From positions 1 through 16,262 of the forward strand of contig JAEDJU010000018.1 of assembly GCA_016296195.1 (NCBI GenBank): a stretch of DNA of 16,262 bases, written 5' to 3'. Within the stretch, counting starts at the first letter, position 1. Each line of letters begins with the position of its first letter. The stretch comes from Candidatus Methanomethylophilaceae archaeon. GTDB lineage: Archaea; Thermoplasmatota; Thermoplasmata; Methanomassiliicoccales; Methanomethylophilaceae. A program made the position numbers and the translations under genes. Positions 7,471 through 14,477 of this stretch are shown here, piece by piece. The notes under the pieces were generated by a model that was not told where the DNA came from, searched no databases, and saw only the letters and a list, made by a program, of their open reading frames with translations.

Positions 7471-8174
7471 TCGGATGCCTCCGGGAGTTTGACAGCGGAC
7501 TGGGCTGCTCCGATGACGAAGCAGTTGTCGACGACTGTCTGTGTTCCGTCTGTGAAGATGACAAGGTTGGATGCGGATCCACGGACGATCTCGACCTCTT
7601 TGACGGTCTTGATGCTTCCGCTGTGTGCTCCCTCCTTGATCAGGACGGTGTTTCCGGCTGCGAGTGCGTAGTGGTCCAGGATGGACTGTCCCTCGAAGGC
7701 AACCTTCAGGGAGTCTCCGCACTTGTAGTCGTTCTTGTCGAGCAGGATGTTCCTTCCGCCGCTGAGGTTCAGCTGGATCTTTCCGCCTTTGACGACGGTC
7801 TTGTCCTGGATCTTGCAGATCTCCCAGGCGGCCTCATCAGCGTCGATGGGGACGAGTGTGAGCTTTCCCTTGTCGGTGATGAGCATCCTGTAGTTCAGGT
7901 TCATCTTGGGGATGCTGATGACATCCATGAATCCGACGGGTGCCTTGGGGTTCTTGACGGCCTTGCCGTCGACGAACATCTCGCGGTTTCCGATGATTCT
8001 CTTAGCCTCTCTGGCGGTGTCACATGCTCCGACCATGTCCCTGAGGACGGTCACTGCGGACATTGAGTCCTCGATGGAGTGTGCTCCGGCAGACTGCTTG
8101 GTGACCCAGATACTTACCTTCCTCTTCAGGGGCCAGGTCCTGGGTGCTGCCAGTCTCTTCATGTGGTCGCTCAT
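7467..8174 (-). CDS. rps4e: 30S ribosomal protein S4e (eS4)
   Basis: Archaeal/eukaryal-only small-subunit protein (235 residues). It starts MSDHMKRLAAPRTWPLKRKVSIWVTKQSAGAHS, diagnostic of the family. Next comes an S4-like RNA-binding domain around 39-90 (LRDMVGACDTAREAKRIIGNREMFVDGKAV). A central domain contains MLITDKGKLTLVPIDADEAAWEICKI, and a C-terminal KOW-like stretch lies around 173-205. The chosen ATG overlaps the L24 TGA (ATGA) and has GGAGG seven bases upstream. Met5 is an alternative start. L24-S4e-L5 is the usual archaeal arrangement. Confidence 0.97.
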   Translation of the reverse strand: MSDHMKRLAAPRTWPLKRKVSIWVTKQSAGAHSIEDSMSAVTVLRDMVGACDTAREAKRIIGNREMFVDGKAVKNPKAPVGFMDVISIPKMNLNYRMLITDKGKLTLVPIDADEAAWEICKIQDKTVVKGGKIQLNLSGGRNILLDKNDYKCGDSLKVAFEGQSILDHYALAAGNTVLIKEGAHSGSIKTVKEVEIVRGSASNLVIFTDGTQTVVDNCFVIGAAQSAVKLPEASE

Positions 8175-8545
8175 TCTTTAGCCTCCTTTTTCTTGGACAG
8201 GGCATCCACCCTCCAGGGGTCCTCAGTGTTCAGCTTTGTGATCACGAGGTTGGATGCGTGGACGGGGCGCTCGGTGGCGGTTCCGTCCGCCTGGTTGATC
8301 GTGACTCCCTCGATGGAGACGCGACCGGTCTTGGTGTAGACCTCGAGGACCTTTCCCTCGATGTTCTTGATGTCCTGGTTTCCGCGGACGACGATGACGG
8401 TGTCTCCCTTGCAGACCCTTGCGCTGCGGACTCCGTATTTCTCGCGGAGCTCGTTGCTCAGGTGTGCGGAGAGCATCTTCCTCTTGACGTGTGCGGATGC
8501 GTTGGCCTGGTTCTTCCTCTGGACCCTTGCTTTGCTGCTTGCCAT
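8171..8545 (-). CDS. rpl24: 50S ribosomal protein L24 (uL24)
   Basis: Large-subunit assembly-initiator protein near the exit tunnel (124 residues). It opens with the archaeal basic tail SSKARVQRKNQANASAHVKRKMLSAHLSNELREKYGVRSARVCKGDTVIVVRG. The KOW motif lies at about 46-72 (KGDTVIVVRGNQDIKNIEGKVLEV). The C-terminus has HASNLVITKLNTEDPWRVDALSKKKEAKE. The start is fixed by TGAGGTGTGAGATATG following the L14 stop. The stop overlaps S4e by four bases. Confidence 0.97.
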   Translation of the reverse strand: MASSKARVQRKNQANASAHVKRKMLSAHLSNELREKYGVRSARVCKGDTVIVVRGNQDIKNIEGKVLEVYTKTGRVSIEGVTINQADGTATERPVHASNLVITKLNTEDPWRVDALSKKKEAKE

Positions 8546-8558
8546 ATCTCACACCTCA
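8543..8558 (-). promoter_or_regulatory. Stop/Shine-Dalgarno fused junction, L14 to L24
   Basis: The minus strand reads TGAGGTGTGAGATATG. The L14 stop supplies the first three bases of the TGAGGTG ribosome site, and the L24 ATG follows after a 10-base gap. It differs from the L15 junction by one base. Confidence 0.7.
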
Positions 8559-8954
8559 CACGATTGTGTTGGCTGTCGCGGACACACGGGGCCACCTCTC
8601 GGCTGCCTCCCTTGCGACGGGGCCTTTGATGTCTGTTCCCTTGGTCTCTCCGGTCTCGGTGGTGATGACCGCCGCGTTGTCCTCGAAGTAGACCATGGTT
8701 CCGTCGGGCCTCCTCATGGGGCGCCTCTGGCGGACGATGACGGCGAAGACGATCTGCCTCCTCATCTGAGGGGTTCCCTTCTTGACCGATGCGATGACGA
8801 GATCTCCGACTCCTGCGGAGGGGACCCTCCTGGCGACACCGTGGTAGCCGGGAACGGTGATGATCTCGATGACCTTTGCTCCAGTGTTGTCGATGACATC
8901 GAGCTGTGATCCGTTCTGAAGTCCTCTTGTCTGGTTTCCCGCAATTCCCTTCAT
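8556..8954 (-). CDS. rpl14: 50S ribosomal protein L14 (uL14)
   Basis: Large-subunit interface protein (132 residues) that binds 23S rRNA and forms inter-subunit bridges. It contains the family motifs GSQLDVIDNTGAKVIEIITVPGY, GVGDLVIASVKKGTPQMRRQIVFAVIVRQRRPMRRPDG and the C-terminal GTDIKGPVAREAAERWPRVSATANTIV. The chosen ATG is preceded by GGAGTGATTCAG, in which the S17 stop TGA overlaps the ribosome site. The longer frame upstream lies within S17. The archaeal order S17-L14-L24 is preserved. Confidence 0.97.
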   Translation of the reverse strand: MKGIAGNQTRGLQNGSQLDVIDNTGAKVIEIITVPGYHGVARRVPSAGVGDLVIASVKKGTPQMRRQIVFAVIVRQRRPMRRPDGTMVYFEDNAAVITTETGETKGTDIKGPVAREAAERWPRVSATANTIV

Positions 8955-8959
8955 CTGAA

Positions 8960-9292
8960 TCACTCCTTCTTCTCGATGACTACGAAGGACACGGTCTTGG
9001 AGAGAGGGCGGCACTCTGCGATCCTGACCCTGTCGCCGACCTTCAGGCCGAGGCATGTGGGTGCGTGTGCGGAGTACCTGCTGCTCCTTTTCTCGTATCT
9101 CTCGTACTTCTGCTGATACTTGAGGTAGTTGCGCTCGACGACGACTGTCTTGTTCATCTTGACGGTTGCAACCACTCCGTCGATCGTCTGTCCCCTGACC
9201 GGGAGGCTGCCGTGGAACGGGCAGTTGGGGTCATTGCACTCCGAGGTGGGAGGGACGACGTCGATTCCGATGTCTTTGATTTCTGCTGTCAT
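8960..9292 (-). CDS. rps17: 30S ribosomal protein S17 (uS17, archaeal long form)
   Basis: Primary 16S rRNA-binding small-subunit protein (110 residues, longer than bacterial S17). The N-terminal archaeal extension contains CNDPNCPFHGSLPVRGQ (Cys19, Cys24), a family signature. The OB-fold follows: VVATVKMNKTVVVERNYLKYQQKYERYEKRSSRYSAHAPTCLGLKVGDRVRIAECRPLSKTVSFVVIEKKE. The start lies six bases after the Rnp1 stop. The sequence TTAGGTGAATTAAAATG places that TGA stop inside the Shine-Dalgarno AGGTGA. Confidence 0.97.
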   Translation of the reverse strand: MTAEIKDIGIDVVPPTSECNDPNCPFHGSLPVRGQTIDGVVATVKMNKTVVVERNYLKYQQKYERYEKRSSRYSAHAPTCLGLKVGDRVRIAECRPLSKTVSFVVIEKKE

Positions 9293-9298
9293 TTTAAT

Positions 9299-9553
9299 TC
9301 ACCTAACCTTCTTGATTCTGTCCTCTGGTCGGTGCAGTATCTCTGATCCGATGATGTCTATGGTTCTGCCTTCATATGCGAATCTGAACACATTGCCTGG
9401 TTTGGGTACCATTCTCTCAGTTCCGGCCGATTCGATGGTAAACGTGTTCTTCGTCTCGTCGACCACCTTACCGGATATCTCCGAGTATGGTGCAGACAGC
9501 ACTTCCACGTCCAATCCAATGAGTTCAGTTCTGATGAAGAGAGTGTCTTTCAT
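9299..9553 (-). CDS. rnp1: Ribonuclease P protein component 1 (Rpp29/Pop4 homolog)
   Basis: Protein subunit of archaeal RNase P, which assists the catalytic RNA in removing tRNA 5' leaders. The 84-residue product MKDTLFIRTELIGLDVEVLSAP...EISGKVVDETKNTFTIES...RMVPKPGNVFRFAYEGRTIDIIGSEILHRPEDRIKKVR shows the Sm-like barrel of the Rpp29 family. The key strands are LIGLDVEVL, GKVVDETKNTFTI and a VFRF stretch. It is at the short end for the family, with little N-terminal extension. The ATG overlaps the aIF1 TGA (ATGA). The position between aIF1 and S17 is conserved across Euryarchaeota and supports the call. Codon use looks less biased by eye than in the ribosomal genes. Confidence 0.92.
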   Translation of the reverse strand: MKDTLFIRTELIGLDVEVLSAPYSEISGKVVDETKNTFTIESAGTERMVPKPGNVFRFAYEGRTIDIIGSEILHRPEDRIKKVR

Positions 9554-9849
9554 CTTACCTCTGTGCGGAATCCCATTTCCTCCAGGACGGCCTTCACTTT
9601 CTTCTTGTGGTCTCCCTGGAGTTCGATGCGTCCGTCCTTGCATGTTCCGCCGGCGGCGCATTTGTTCTTCAGCTGCTTTGCGAGATCTCCGATGTCGATG
9701 TCATTCTCATCGATACCGTCGATCACAGTCACGGTTTTTCCGTATCTGCGGCTGTCGATAGAGATCCTCACCGTCTGCTGCTCGCGTGCGATCTCCTCGC
9801 ACATGCAGAGCTCTTTAGGCAATCCACATACAGGGCAGATCTCAGCCAT
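9550..9849 (-). CDS. Translation initiation factor aIF1 (SUI1 family)
   Basis: Archaeal counterpart of eIF1, which binds near the P site of the small subunit and polices start-codon choice. The 99-residue product has an N-terminal CPVCGLPKELCMCEE with Cys5, 8, 15 and 17, a likely zinc knuckle. The SUI1 fold follows: VRISIDSRRYGKTVTVIDGIDENDIDIGDLAKQLKNKCAAGGTCKDGRIELQGDHKKKVKAVLEEMGF. The segment CAAGGTCKDGRIELQGDH is diagnostic. The ATG shares one base with the L29 stop (TGATG), and its own stop overlaps Rnp1, giving a tightly coupled L29-aIF1-Rnp1 chain. Confidence 0.95.
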   Translation of the reverse strand: MAEICPVCGLPKELCMCEEIAREQQTVRISIDSRRYGKTVTVIDGIDENDIDIGDLAKQLKNKCAAGGTCKDGRIELQGDHKKKVKAVLEEMGFRTEVR

Positions 9850-10052
9850 CAGATCTCTTCCTCCTCCTTCTGGACGGTCAGGATGCGTGCGATGTTCAGC
9901 CTGAGGGCGCGGATTGCGCCGGGGCTGGAGGGGGCACCGCCCATTGCGGAGACTCCCCTCTCGTGCATCAGCTCGTCACGGAGCTCTTTCAGTTTCTGAT
10001 TGCGCTCCTCGACGCTCATGTTCCTGATGTCTGCGGTCTTCAGTGCGGCCAT
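9849..10052 (-). CDS. rpl29: 50S ribosomal protein L29 (uL29)
   Basis: Small two-helix large-subunit protein at the tunnel exit, near the signal recognition particle docking site. The 67 residues MAALKTADIRNMSVEERNQKLKELRDELMHERGVSAMGG...PGAIRALRLNIARILTVQKEEEEI match the family, with the archaeal glycine-containing loop between helices. I chose ATG at 10052, which overlaps the S3 TGA by one base. A GTG three bases earlier (10055) would add one residue and cannot be excluded. Confidence 0.95.
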   Translation of the reverse strand: MAALKTADIRNMSVEERNQKLKELRDELMHERGVSAMGGAPSSPGAIRALRLNIARILTVQKEEEEI

Positions 10053-10741
10053 CACTGTCCCTCCTCGACGGGGGCCTCAGTCTCAGCTGCGGGGGCGGCC
10101 TCGACGGGGGCGGCGAAGAGGTCGGGCAGGACTGCCGCGGCCTCGGTCTTGTTCAGGACGGTGATGTCAGCGGGCATCTTGGCGTCCTTGGACATGATCT
10201 CAACAGTTACTCCGATGACTCCCATCTTCAGCTTCGCGACCGCGTATCCGTGGTCCATGAAGTTGTCCTTGGTCTCACCGCAGAACTTGATGTTACCCTC
10301 TTTGAACTTCTCAGTCCTGTGCCTCTGTCCGGTGAGCTTACCGGCAACGATGATGTGGCATCCGCGGGCTCCGGCGTCCATGATCCTGCGGACCGTGGAG
10401 TGTCCTGCTCTGCGGAAGTGCCATCCCCTCTCAAGGGAGAATGCCAGTTTCTCAGCCATGATCTGTGCGTTGAGGCTTGCGTTCTGGACTTCCTGAACCT
10501 CGATCTGGGGGTTCTCGAATCCGAAGCGCTCCTCGATGACGGTGGTCAGATTCTTGATGGTCTGACCGCGCCTTCCGATAACGAGTCCGGGCCTCTCGGT
10601 CGTGAGGACGACACGGGTTCCCATGGGGGTCCTCTGGACGTCGAGTCCTCCGAATCCCGCACGGCTTACCTCTTTCATGAGGTACTCCTTGAGGAGGACC
10701 CTGCGGACGTTCTCGGCAACGAATTTTCTCTCTGATGCCAT
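10052..10741 (-). CDS. rps3: 30S ribosomal protein S3 (uS3)
   Basis: Small-subunit protein at the mRNA entry channel, with helicase-related function (229 residues). The N-terminus MASERKFVAENVRRVLLKEYLMKE is archaeal. The KH type II domain carries the PGLVIGRRGQTIKNLT loop at 51-66. The C-terminal domain has FRRAGHSTVRRIMDAGARGCHIIVAGKLTGQRHRTEKFKEG and MGVIGVTVEIM. An Ala/Glu/Pro-rich tail (201-229) ends the protein. The start lies one base after the L22 stop. The reading frame extends well upstream but into L22 and is rejected. It overlaps L29 by one base. Confidence 0.97.
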   Translation of the reverse strand: MASERKFVAENVRRVLLKEYLMKEVSRAGFGGLDVQRTPMGTRVVLTTERPGLVIGRRGQTIKNLTTVIEERFGFENPQIEVQEVQNASLNAQIMAEKLAFSLERGWHFRRAGHSTVRRIMDAGARGCHIIVAGKLTGQRHRTEKFKEGNIKFCGETKDNFMDHGYAVAKLKMGVIGVTVEIMSKDAKMPADITVLNKTEAAAVLPDLFAAPVEAAPAAETEAPVEEGQ

Positions 10742-10742
10742 T

Positions 10743-11192
10743 TCACTCAACCTCCTCGATGATGACCTCAAGGTTAACGGTCTCCTGGTTCCACTGGGTG
10801 GCACGTCCGTGTGCCCTGGGCATGTGTCCGGGGATGACGCGTCCCCTGGAAACGGAGATCGTGGCGATAGCCATGTTGGAAACGTCGAGTCCCTTGTACT
10901 CGGCGTTGGATGCGGCGCTGTTGAGGACACCCAGGATGGCCTTTGCGGCCTTGACAGGGTATCTTCCGGGACCGACACCGGACTTGTGGGAGACACGCTT
11001 GTTGTATCTCTTGAGGGGCACTGCCCTCTTCTTGTCGATGACGTCCTCGAGCGCTTTCTGTGCGGTCTCGACTTTCATTCCGCGAATCATTCCGGCGACC
11101 TCGCGGGCGAACTTGGGGGAGACGGGCATCTCCTTTCCAAGTGCCTTTGCGGTGGTGTCGGGGTCAGCAACTGCAGTATATCCTGAAACCAT
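10743..11192 (-). CDS. rpl22: 50S ribosomal protein L22 (uL22)
   Basis: Large-subunit protein lining the exit tunnel (149 residues). It starts MVSGYTAVADPDTTAKALGKEMPVSPKFAREVAGMIRGMKVETAQKALEDVI. The conserved tip and core are VGPGRYPVKAAKAILGVLNSAASNAEYKGLD and the signature PRAHGRA at 125-131. The start is fixed by TGAGGTGTAAGACATG. S19-L22-S3 is the standard S10 order. Confidence 0.97.
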   Translation of the reverse strand: MVSGYTAVADPDTTAKALGKEMPVSPKFAREVAGMIRGMKVETAQKALEDVIDKKRAVPLKRYNKRVSHKSGVGPGRYPVKAAKAILGVLNSAASNAEYKGLDVSNMAIATISVSRGRVIPGHMPRAHGRATQWNQETVNLEVIIEEVE

Positions 11193-11205
11193 GTCTTACA
11201 CCTCA
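11190..11205 (-). promoter_or_regulatory. Stop/Shine-Dalgarno fused junction, S19 to L22
   Basis: The minus strand reads TGAGGTGTAAGACATG. The S19 stop forms the start of TGAGGTG and the L22 ATG follows after a 10-base gap, as at L24, S8 and L15. Confidence 0.7.
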
Positions 11206-11664
11206 CTTGAGCGGCATGAACTTCGAGGACCTGGTTGCACCGACTCCGGGTCCGGAGTGCTGGGGTGCCTTCCTTGTGAGAGCGAACTCTCCGAGGAAGC
11301 AACCGATCATCTCGGGCTTGATCTCTACGTCTTTGAACTCGCGACCGTTGTAGATGCTGACGGTCTTTCCCACGAATGCGGGGATGATGGGCAGGTCTCT
11401 GCGGTGGGTCCTGACGGGCTCGGTGGCGTCCTTCAGTTTGTCGAACAGGAGCTGCTGCTCGTAGTTCAGACCGCGGAGGTATGTCCTCCTTGCCCTGGAG
11501 GGCAGGAGTCCGAGTACCTCTTCGAAGGGCATTGCCTGGAGCTCCTCGAGCGTGAATCCACGGTAGAGGAACTCCTTCTTCCTCCTTGCCTGGATTGCCG
11601 ACGCCTTCTTCCTGGACTTCCTCCTCGAGGCTTTTGCCGATCCTGCAATAATCTTCTTTGCCAT
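11203..11664 (-). CDS. rps19: 30S ribosomal protein S19 (uS19)
   Basis: Small-subunit head protein near the A site (153 residues). The archaeal basic N-terminal extension MAKKIIAGSAKASRRKSRKKASAIQARRKKEFLYRGFTLEELQAM precedes the core. The core has PVRTHRRDLPIIPAFVGKTVSIYNGREFKDVEIKPEMIGCFLGEFALTRK and a glycine-rich tail ending GVGATRSSKFMPLK. Two starts are possible: ATG at 11664, used here because MAKK fits the family, and GTG at 11673 (adding MIA), which overlaps the L2 stop. Neither has a strong Shine-Dalgarno, so the start is uncertain by three codons. Confidence 0.95.
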   Translation of the reverse strand: MAKKIIAGSAKASRRKSRKKASAIQARRKKEFLYRGFTLEELQAMPFEEVLGLLPSRARRTYLRGLNYEQQLLFDKLKDATEPVRTHRRDLPIIPAFVGKTVSIYNGREFKDVEIKPEMIGCFLGEFALTRKAPQHSGPGVGATRSSKFMPLK

Positions 11665-11669
11665 TGCAA

Positions 11670-12365
11670 TCACTTCTTAACTTTCTTCTTAGGAGGCAGG
11701 AATCCTACCTTCTGACCGGGCGATGCGGTTCTCTTCTGACAGTTGGGTCCTCCGACGTGGGCGTGGCTTCCTCCTCCGTGGGGGTGGTCGACAGGGTTCA
11801 TTGCAACTCCCTTGGTCTTGAAGGGTGCAGTGGACCTGGACCTGAGTGTCAGAACGTTCTCTCCAGCTTTTGCGAGGGGCTTGTCTCCCCTTCCTCCACC
11901 TGCGACGACACCGATTGCGGCGCGGCAGTTGGGGTTGAACTCCTTGATCTCTCCGGAGGGCATCAGGACCATGACCCTGTCTCCCCTGGAGACGACTGTT
12001 GCGGAGGCTCCGGCGACCTTGGCGAACTTTCCGCCGTCTCCGGGTGTGGCCTCGACGTTGTGAACGAGGGTTCCCTCGGGGATCTTGGAAAGCTGGGTGA
12101 TGTTTCCGGCTTTGACCTCGGTTCCGCCGATGACGATGGTCTGTCCGACCTTGGTTCCCTCGACTGCGAGCTGGTAGTCTGTCTTTCCGTTGACATCGAG
12201 CACTGCAAGGGGGCATGTCCTTCCGGGTGCCTGGATCAGATCCTTGATGACAGCGGTTCCCTCGTTGAAGGCGGGGAGCCTGACGTCGTCGACGTGCCTG
12301 TGGCTGGGCGAGCGGTACAAAGAGGTTCCGCGGCCCCTCCTCTGTGTGATCAATCTTTTTCCCAT
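11670..12365 (-). CDS. rpl2: 50S ribosomal protein L2 (uL2)
   Basis: Large-subunit protein needed for subunit joining and peptidyl-transferase centre structure (231 residues). It begins MGKRLITQRRGRGTSLYRSPSHRH, followed by the OB-like and SH3-like RNA-binding domains (ITQLSKIPEGTLVHNVEATPGDGGKFAKVAGASATVV). The functional loop NPVDHPHGGGSHAHVGG at 190-206 contains the conserved histidine region, and the C-terminus is lysine-rich. ATG at 12365 is preferred because AGGTGA lies at proper spacing. A GTG two codons upstream (12371) would abut that site. Confidence 0.97.
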   Translation of the reverse strand: MGKRLITQRRGRGTSLYRSPSHRHVDDVRLPAFNEGTAVIKDLIQAPGRTCPLAVLDVNGKTDYQLAVEGTKVGQTIVIGGTEVKAGNITQLSKIPEGTLVHNVEATPGDGGKFAKVAGASATVVSRGDRVMVLMPSGEIKEFNPNCRAAIGVVAGGGRGDKPLAKAGENVLTLRSRSTAPFKTKGVAMNPVDHPHGGGSHAHVGGPNCQKRTASPGQKVGFLPPKKKVKK

Positions 12366-12377
12366 GTTCACTCACCT

Positions 12378-12659
12378 TCAGAAGACTCCGACCCTCATAC
12401 CGACATCCTCTGCAGAGTATCCCTCTGCGAGCTTGATGATGGCGTGCTTTCCGTCCTTCTGGATCCTGACCCAGACCTTCTCGACCTTGACCTCGAAGCG
12501 CTCCTCGAAGACGGTCTTGATCATCTGTTTGTCAGCGTTCCTGTGGACGATGAACTCGATCTTGTTTCCATCCTTGAACTTCTGAGTGGGGGTTCCGGAC
12601 ATGTGGTTCATGGACTTCTCTGTGACGAAGGGTCTGATGAGAACGTCGCTCTGCTTCAT
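12378..12659 (-). CDS. rpl23: 50S ribosomal protein L23 (uL23)
   Basis: Tunnel-exit protein forming the docking site for the signal recognition particle and Sec61/SecY. The 93 residues begin MKQSDVLIRPFVTEKSMNHM, the typical uL23 start. NKIEFIVHRNADKQMIKTVFEERFEVKVEKVWVRIQKDGKHAIIKLAEGYSAEDVGMRVGVF follows, a complete archaeal-length protein without the bacterial tunnel loop. The ATG overlaps the L4 TGA as ATGA. A start three codons earlier (MDTM) is in frame but would overlap L4 further. A much longer open frame upstream is a shadow inside L4. Confidence 0.96.
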   Translation of the reverse strand: MKQSDVLIRPFVTEKSMNHMSGTPTQKFKDGNKIEFIVHRNADKQMIKTVFEERFEVKVEKVWVRIQKDGKHAIIKLAEGYSAEDVGMRVGVF

Positions 12660-13432
12660 AGTGTCCATCCTCCTATTGCATCGATTGCGGATTTGGTGTA
12701 GACTGTGAGCCTTCCAGCGTCTCCTCCGGGTGCCAGGATGCTCGTGTTGAGTGTCTTGACCTCCTCGACGGTGACTCCGGGGATGTTGGCTGCGCTCTTG
12801 AAGATGGCAGCGGACCTCTCGTCGTCTTTGATGACGATCAGCACGGAGACGGGGGTGCGGTACTTCCTGTTCCTCATGGTTCCCCTTCCGGCGCGGATCT
12901 TGCGGCCCTCTTTGGCGCGCTCGATGTCGTATCCGATTCCGATCTTCTCGAAGACCTCGGTCACCTGTGCGGTGGCTGCGATGTCCTGGAATGCATCCTC
13001 GACCACGATGGGGAAGGAAACGGAATCGTCGAACTGGTGTCCGCGGGCCTTGACGCACTCGGCGCAGGCTGTTGCTGCGAGAGCGGACTGGCGGGCGATC
13101 TTCAGCTCTTTCTTGTTGATCTTCTGTGCCCAGACCCTCTCGGGGCGTGGGGGGTGTGCCCTCCTTCCGGAGACGTTGTTGGGGGACTCGGTGGCCTTCC
13201 TGCCGTCGTGAACCCTCTGGACACGGGCTGTTCCGCGTCCCTTACCCCAGGTGCTGACAGAGTGCCTCATTCCGGAGCCCTCTGCGGGTCCGTAGGGCTG
13301 CCTCTTGTTGGCGGCAGCTGCGAGGACTGCCTTCTTGATGATGTCAGGCCTGTAGGGGGTCGCGAACGCTGCGGGGACGTCGACGGTTCCGGCGACTCCT
13401 CCGTTAACTGCGTAAACATTAGTGGTTGTCAT
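12656..13432 (-). CDS. rpl4: 50S ribosomal protein L4 (uL4, archaeal L4/L1e type)
   Basis: Large-subunit assembly protein with a loop reaching the exit tunnel (258 residues). Family features are the N-terminal VYAVNGGVAGTVDVPAAFATPYRPDIIKKAVLAAAANKRQPYG. The basic tunnel loop is GSGMRHSVSTWGKGRGTARVQRVHDGRKATESPNNVSGRRAHPPRPERVWAQKINKKELKIARQSALAATA. The C-terminal domain contains RNRKYRTPVSVLIVIKDD and ends IGGWTL. The start lies five bases after the L3 stop. In bacteria L4 autoregulates its operon; nothing here shows whether that holds in this archaeon. Confidence 0.97.
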   Translation of the reverse strand: MTTTNVYAVNGGVAGTVDVPAAFATPYRPDIIKKAVLAAAANKRQPYGPAEGSGMRHSVSTWGKGRGTARVQRVHDGRKATESPNNVSGRRAHPPRPERVWAQKINKKELKIARQSALAATACAECVKARGHQFDDSVSFPIVVEDAFQDIAATAQVTEVFEKIGIGYDIERAKEGRKIRAGRGTMRNRKYRTPVSVLIVIKDDERSAAIFKSAANIPGVTVEEVKTLNTSILAPGGDAGRLTVYTKSAIDAIGGWTL

Positions 13433-13437
13433 TTAAC

Positions 13438-14436
13438 TCATGCCCCCTGCTTGGACTCGGTCGACACATATGTGACGTCGACTGCCTCGGTTGCTGCTCC
13501 CTTGGGGAGTCTGGTTGCATCTCTGAACCTGATGAGCCTCTTGGTAGGTCCGGGGACGGATCCGTGGACGAGGACGTAGGTGTTCCTGACCTCTCCGTAG
13601 TTGAGGAATCCTCCCTTGGGGGTGATCTCTGCACCCTCGGTTCCGACCTTGATGACCTTCTTGTTGAACTCGGTCCTCTGGTGGTATCCCATCTGTCCGG
13701 ATCCAGGCACGGTGGACCTGACGTATCCGGGTCTCTTGGGTCCCAGGTTTCCGATTCCGCGGCGGTGCTTGCTGTTCCTGTGGGACAGGAGCTTGACACC
13801 CCAGCGCTTTGTGACACCCTGGAATCCCTTTCCTTTGGTGACAGCGATGACATCGATCAGGGTTCCCTCGGTGCTGAAGTCGGTGAAGTTGACCTCGGTT
13901 CCGAGGATCTGCTTTGCGTATGCGACCCTCTCGTCGATGGTTCCGCCTCCGATCCTGAGCTCCATGAGGTCGGGGACCTTCTTGGGGACTCCGGAGACGA
14001 GCTTGGGCTGGGTGTAGACGAGGACACGGACATCCTCGATGTCGACACCGTCATACCTTGCGAACGAGGCCTCGTCGTGGTTCTTGGGAACGTTGAGGCG
14101 CTTGTCGAGGAGGGGGTCGAGGTCCTTTGCCCAGACCTCTCCTGCTGTCTTCAGTCCGACGATGCTGCTCTCGTAGAATCTGACCGCTGCGACCTTCATC
14201 GGGGGAACCTCGACGACGGTCACGGGGGTCTGGACCTCCATTCCGGAGGTGGTGCTCTTTACGCGTTTGTCGACGACAAATGCGTGAGTCATACCGGCCT
14301 TGTATCCAGCGAATCCCTGGATTTTAGGGGCTCCGCTGATCTCGGGCCACGAGTCGAGCCTAGGCGTCTGCGACTGTGCTCTCTTCCTAGGGCCGTATGC
14401 CCTAGATCCTCTCTTGGGACGTCTTCTTTGCGGCAT
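13438..14436 (-). CDS. rpl3: 50S ribosomal protein L3 (uL3)
   Basis: First gene of the ribosomal operon. It is a large-subunit assembly protein whose loop reaches the peptidyl-transferase centre (332 residues, archaeal/eukaryal long form). The N-terminus MPQRRRPKRGSRAYGPRKRAQSQTPRLDSWPE and FAGYKAGMTHAFVVDK are diagnostic. The central loop VTKGKGFQGVTKRWGVKLLSHRNSKHRRGIGNLGPKRPGYVRSTVPGSGQMGYHQRTEFNKKV matches the family, followed by GGFLNYGEVRNTYVLVHGSVPGPTKRLIRFRDA. An AGGTATG element lies about 8 bases upstream of the ATG. The 284-base gap upstream marks it as promoter-proximal. Confidence 0.97.
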   Translation of the reverse strand: MPQRRRPKRGSRAYGPRKRAQSQTPRLDSWPEISGAPKIQGFAGYKAGMTHAFVVDKRVKSTTSGMEVQTPVTVVEVPPMKVAAVRFYESSIVGLKTAGEVWAKDLDPLLDKRLNVPKNHDEASFARYDGVDIEDVRVLVYTQPKLVSGVPKKVPDLMELRIGGGTIDERVAYAKQILGTEVNFTDFSTEGTLIDVIAVTKGKGFQGVTKRWGVKLLSHRNSKHRRGIGNLGPKRPGYVRSTVPGSGQMGYHQRTEFNKKVIKVGTEGAEITPKGGFLNYGEVRNTYVLVHGSVPGPTKRLIRFRDATRLPKGAATEAVDVTYVSTESKQGA

Positions 14437-14450
14437 ATTTACACATACCT

Positions 14451-14475
14451 GCGAGGGTCTCTTCGCTAACCTCGC
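14451..14475 (-). repeat. Inverted repeat in the L3 leader (possible RNA hairpin)
   Basis: GCGAGG (14475-14470 on the minus strand) pairs perfectly with CCTCGC (14456-14451) across a 13-base loop. It sits directly upstream of the AGGTATG ribosome site and 15 bases from the L3 start. It could fold in mRNA and affect L3 translation. A 6-bp stem may also be chance. Confidence 0.4.
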
Positions 14476-14477
14476 GA

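Noticed and set aside
10052..10996. 314-codon reading of S3 with an extra 85 residues at the N-terminus
   Set aside because: The extra part is an out-of-frame reading of L22. The family start MASERKF follows the L22 stop by one base.
11658..12701. 347-codon plus-strand open frame antisense to L2 and L23
   Set aside because: Same shadow composition, opposite two clear ribosomal genes, and it crosses their junction without its own ribosome site.
12378..13058. 226-codon reading of L23
   Set aside because: The upstream part is a shadow of L4. The genuine uL23 start overlaps the L4 stop as ATGA.
13426..14469. 347-codon plus-strand open frame antisense to L3
   Set aside because: It lies fully opposite a well-recognised L3 gene, has low-complexity Asp/Gly/Leu/Ser composition typical of antisense shadows of codon-biased genes, and matches no family.
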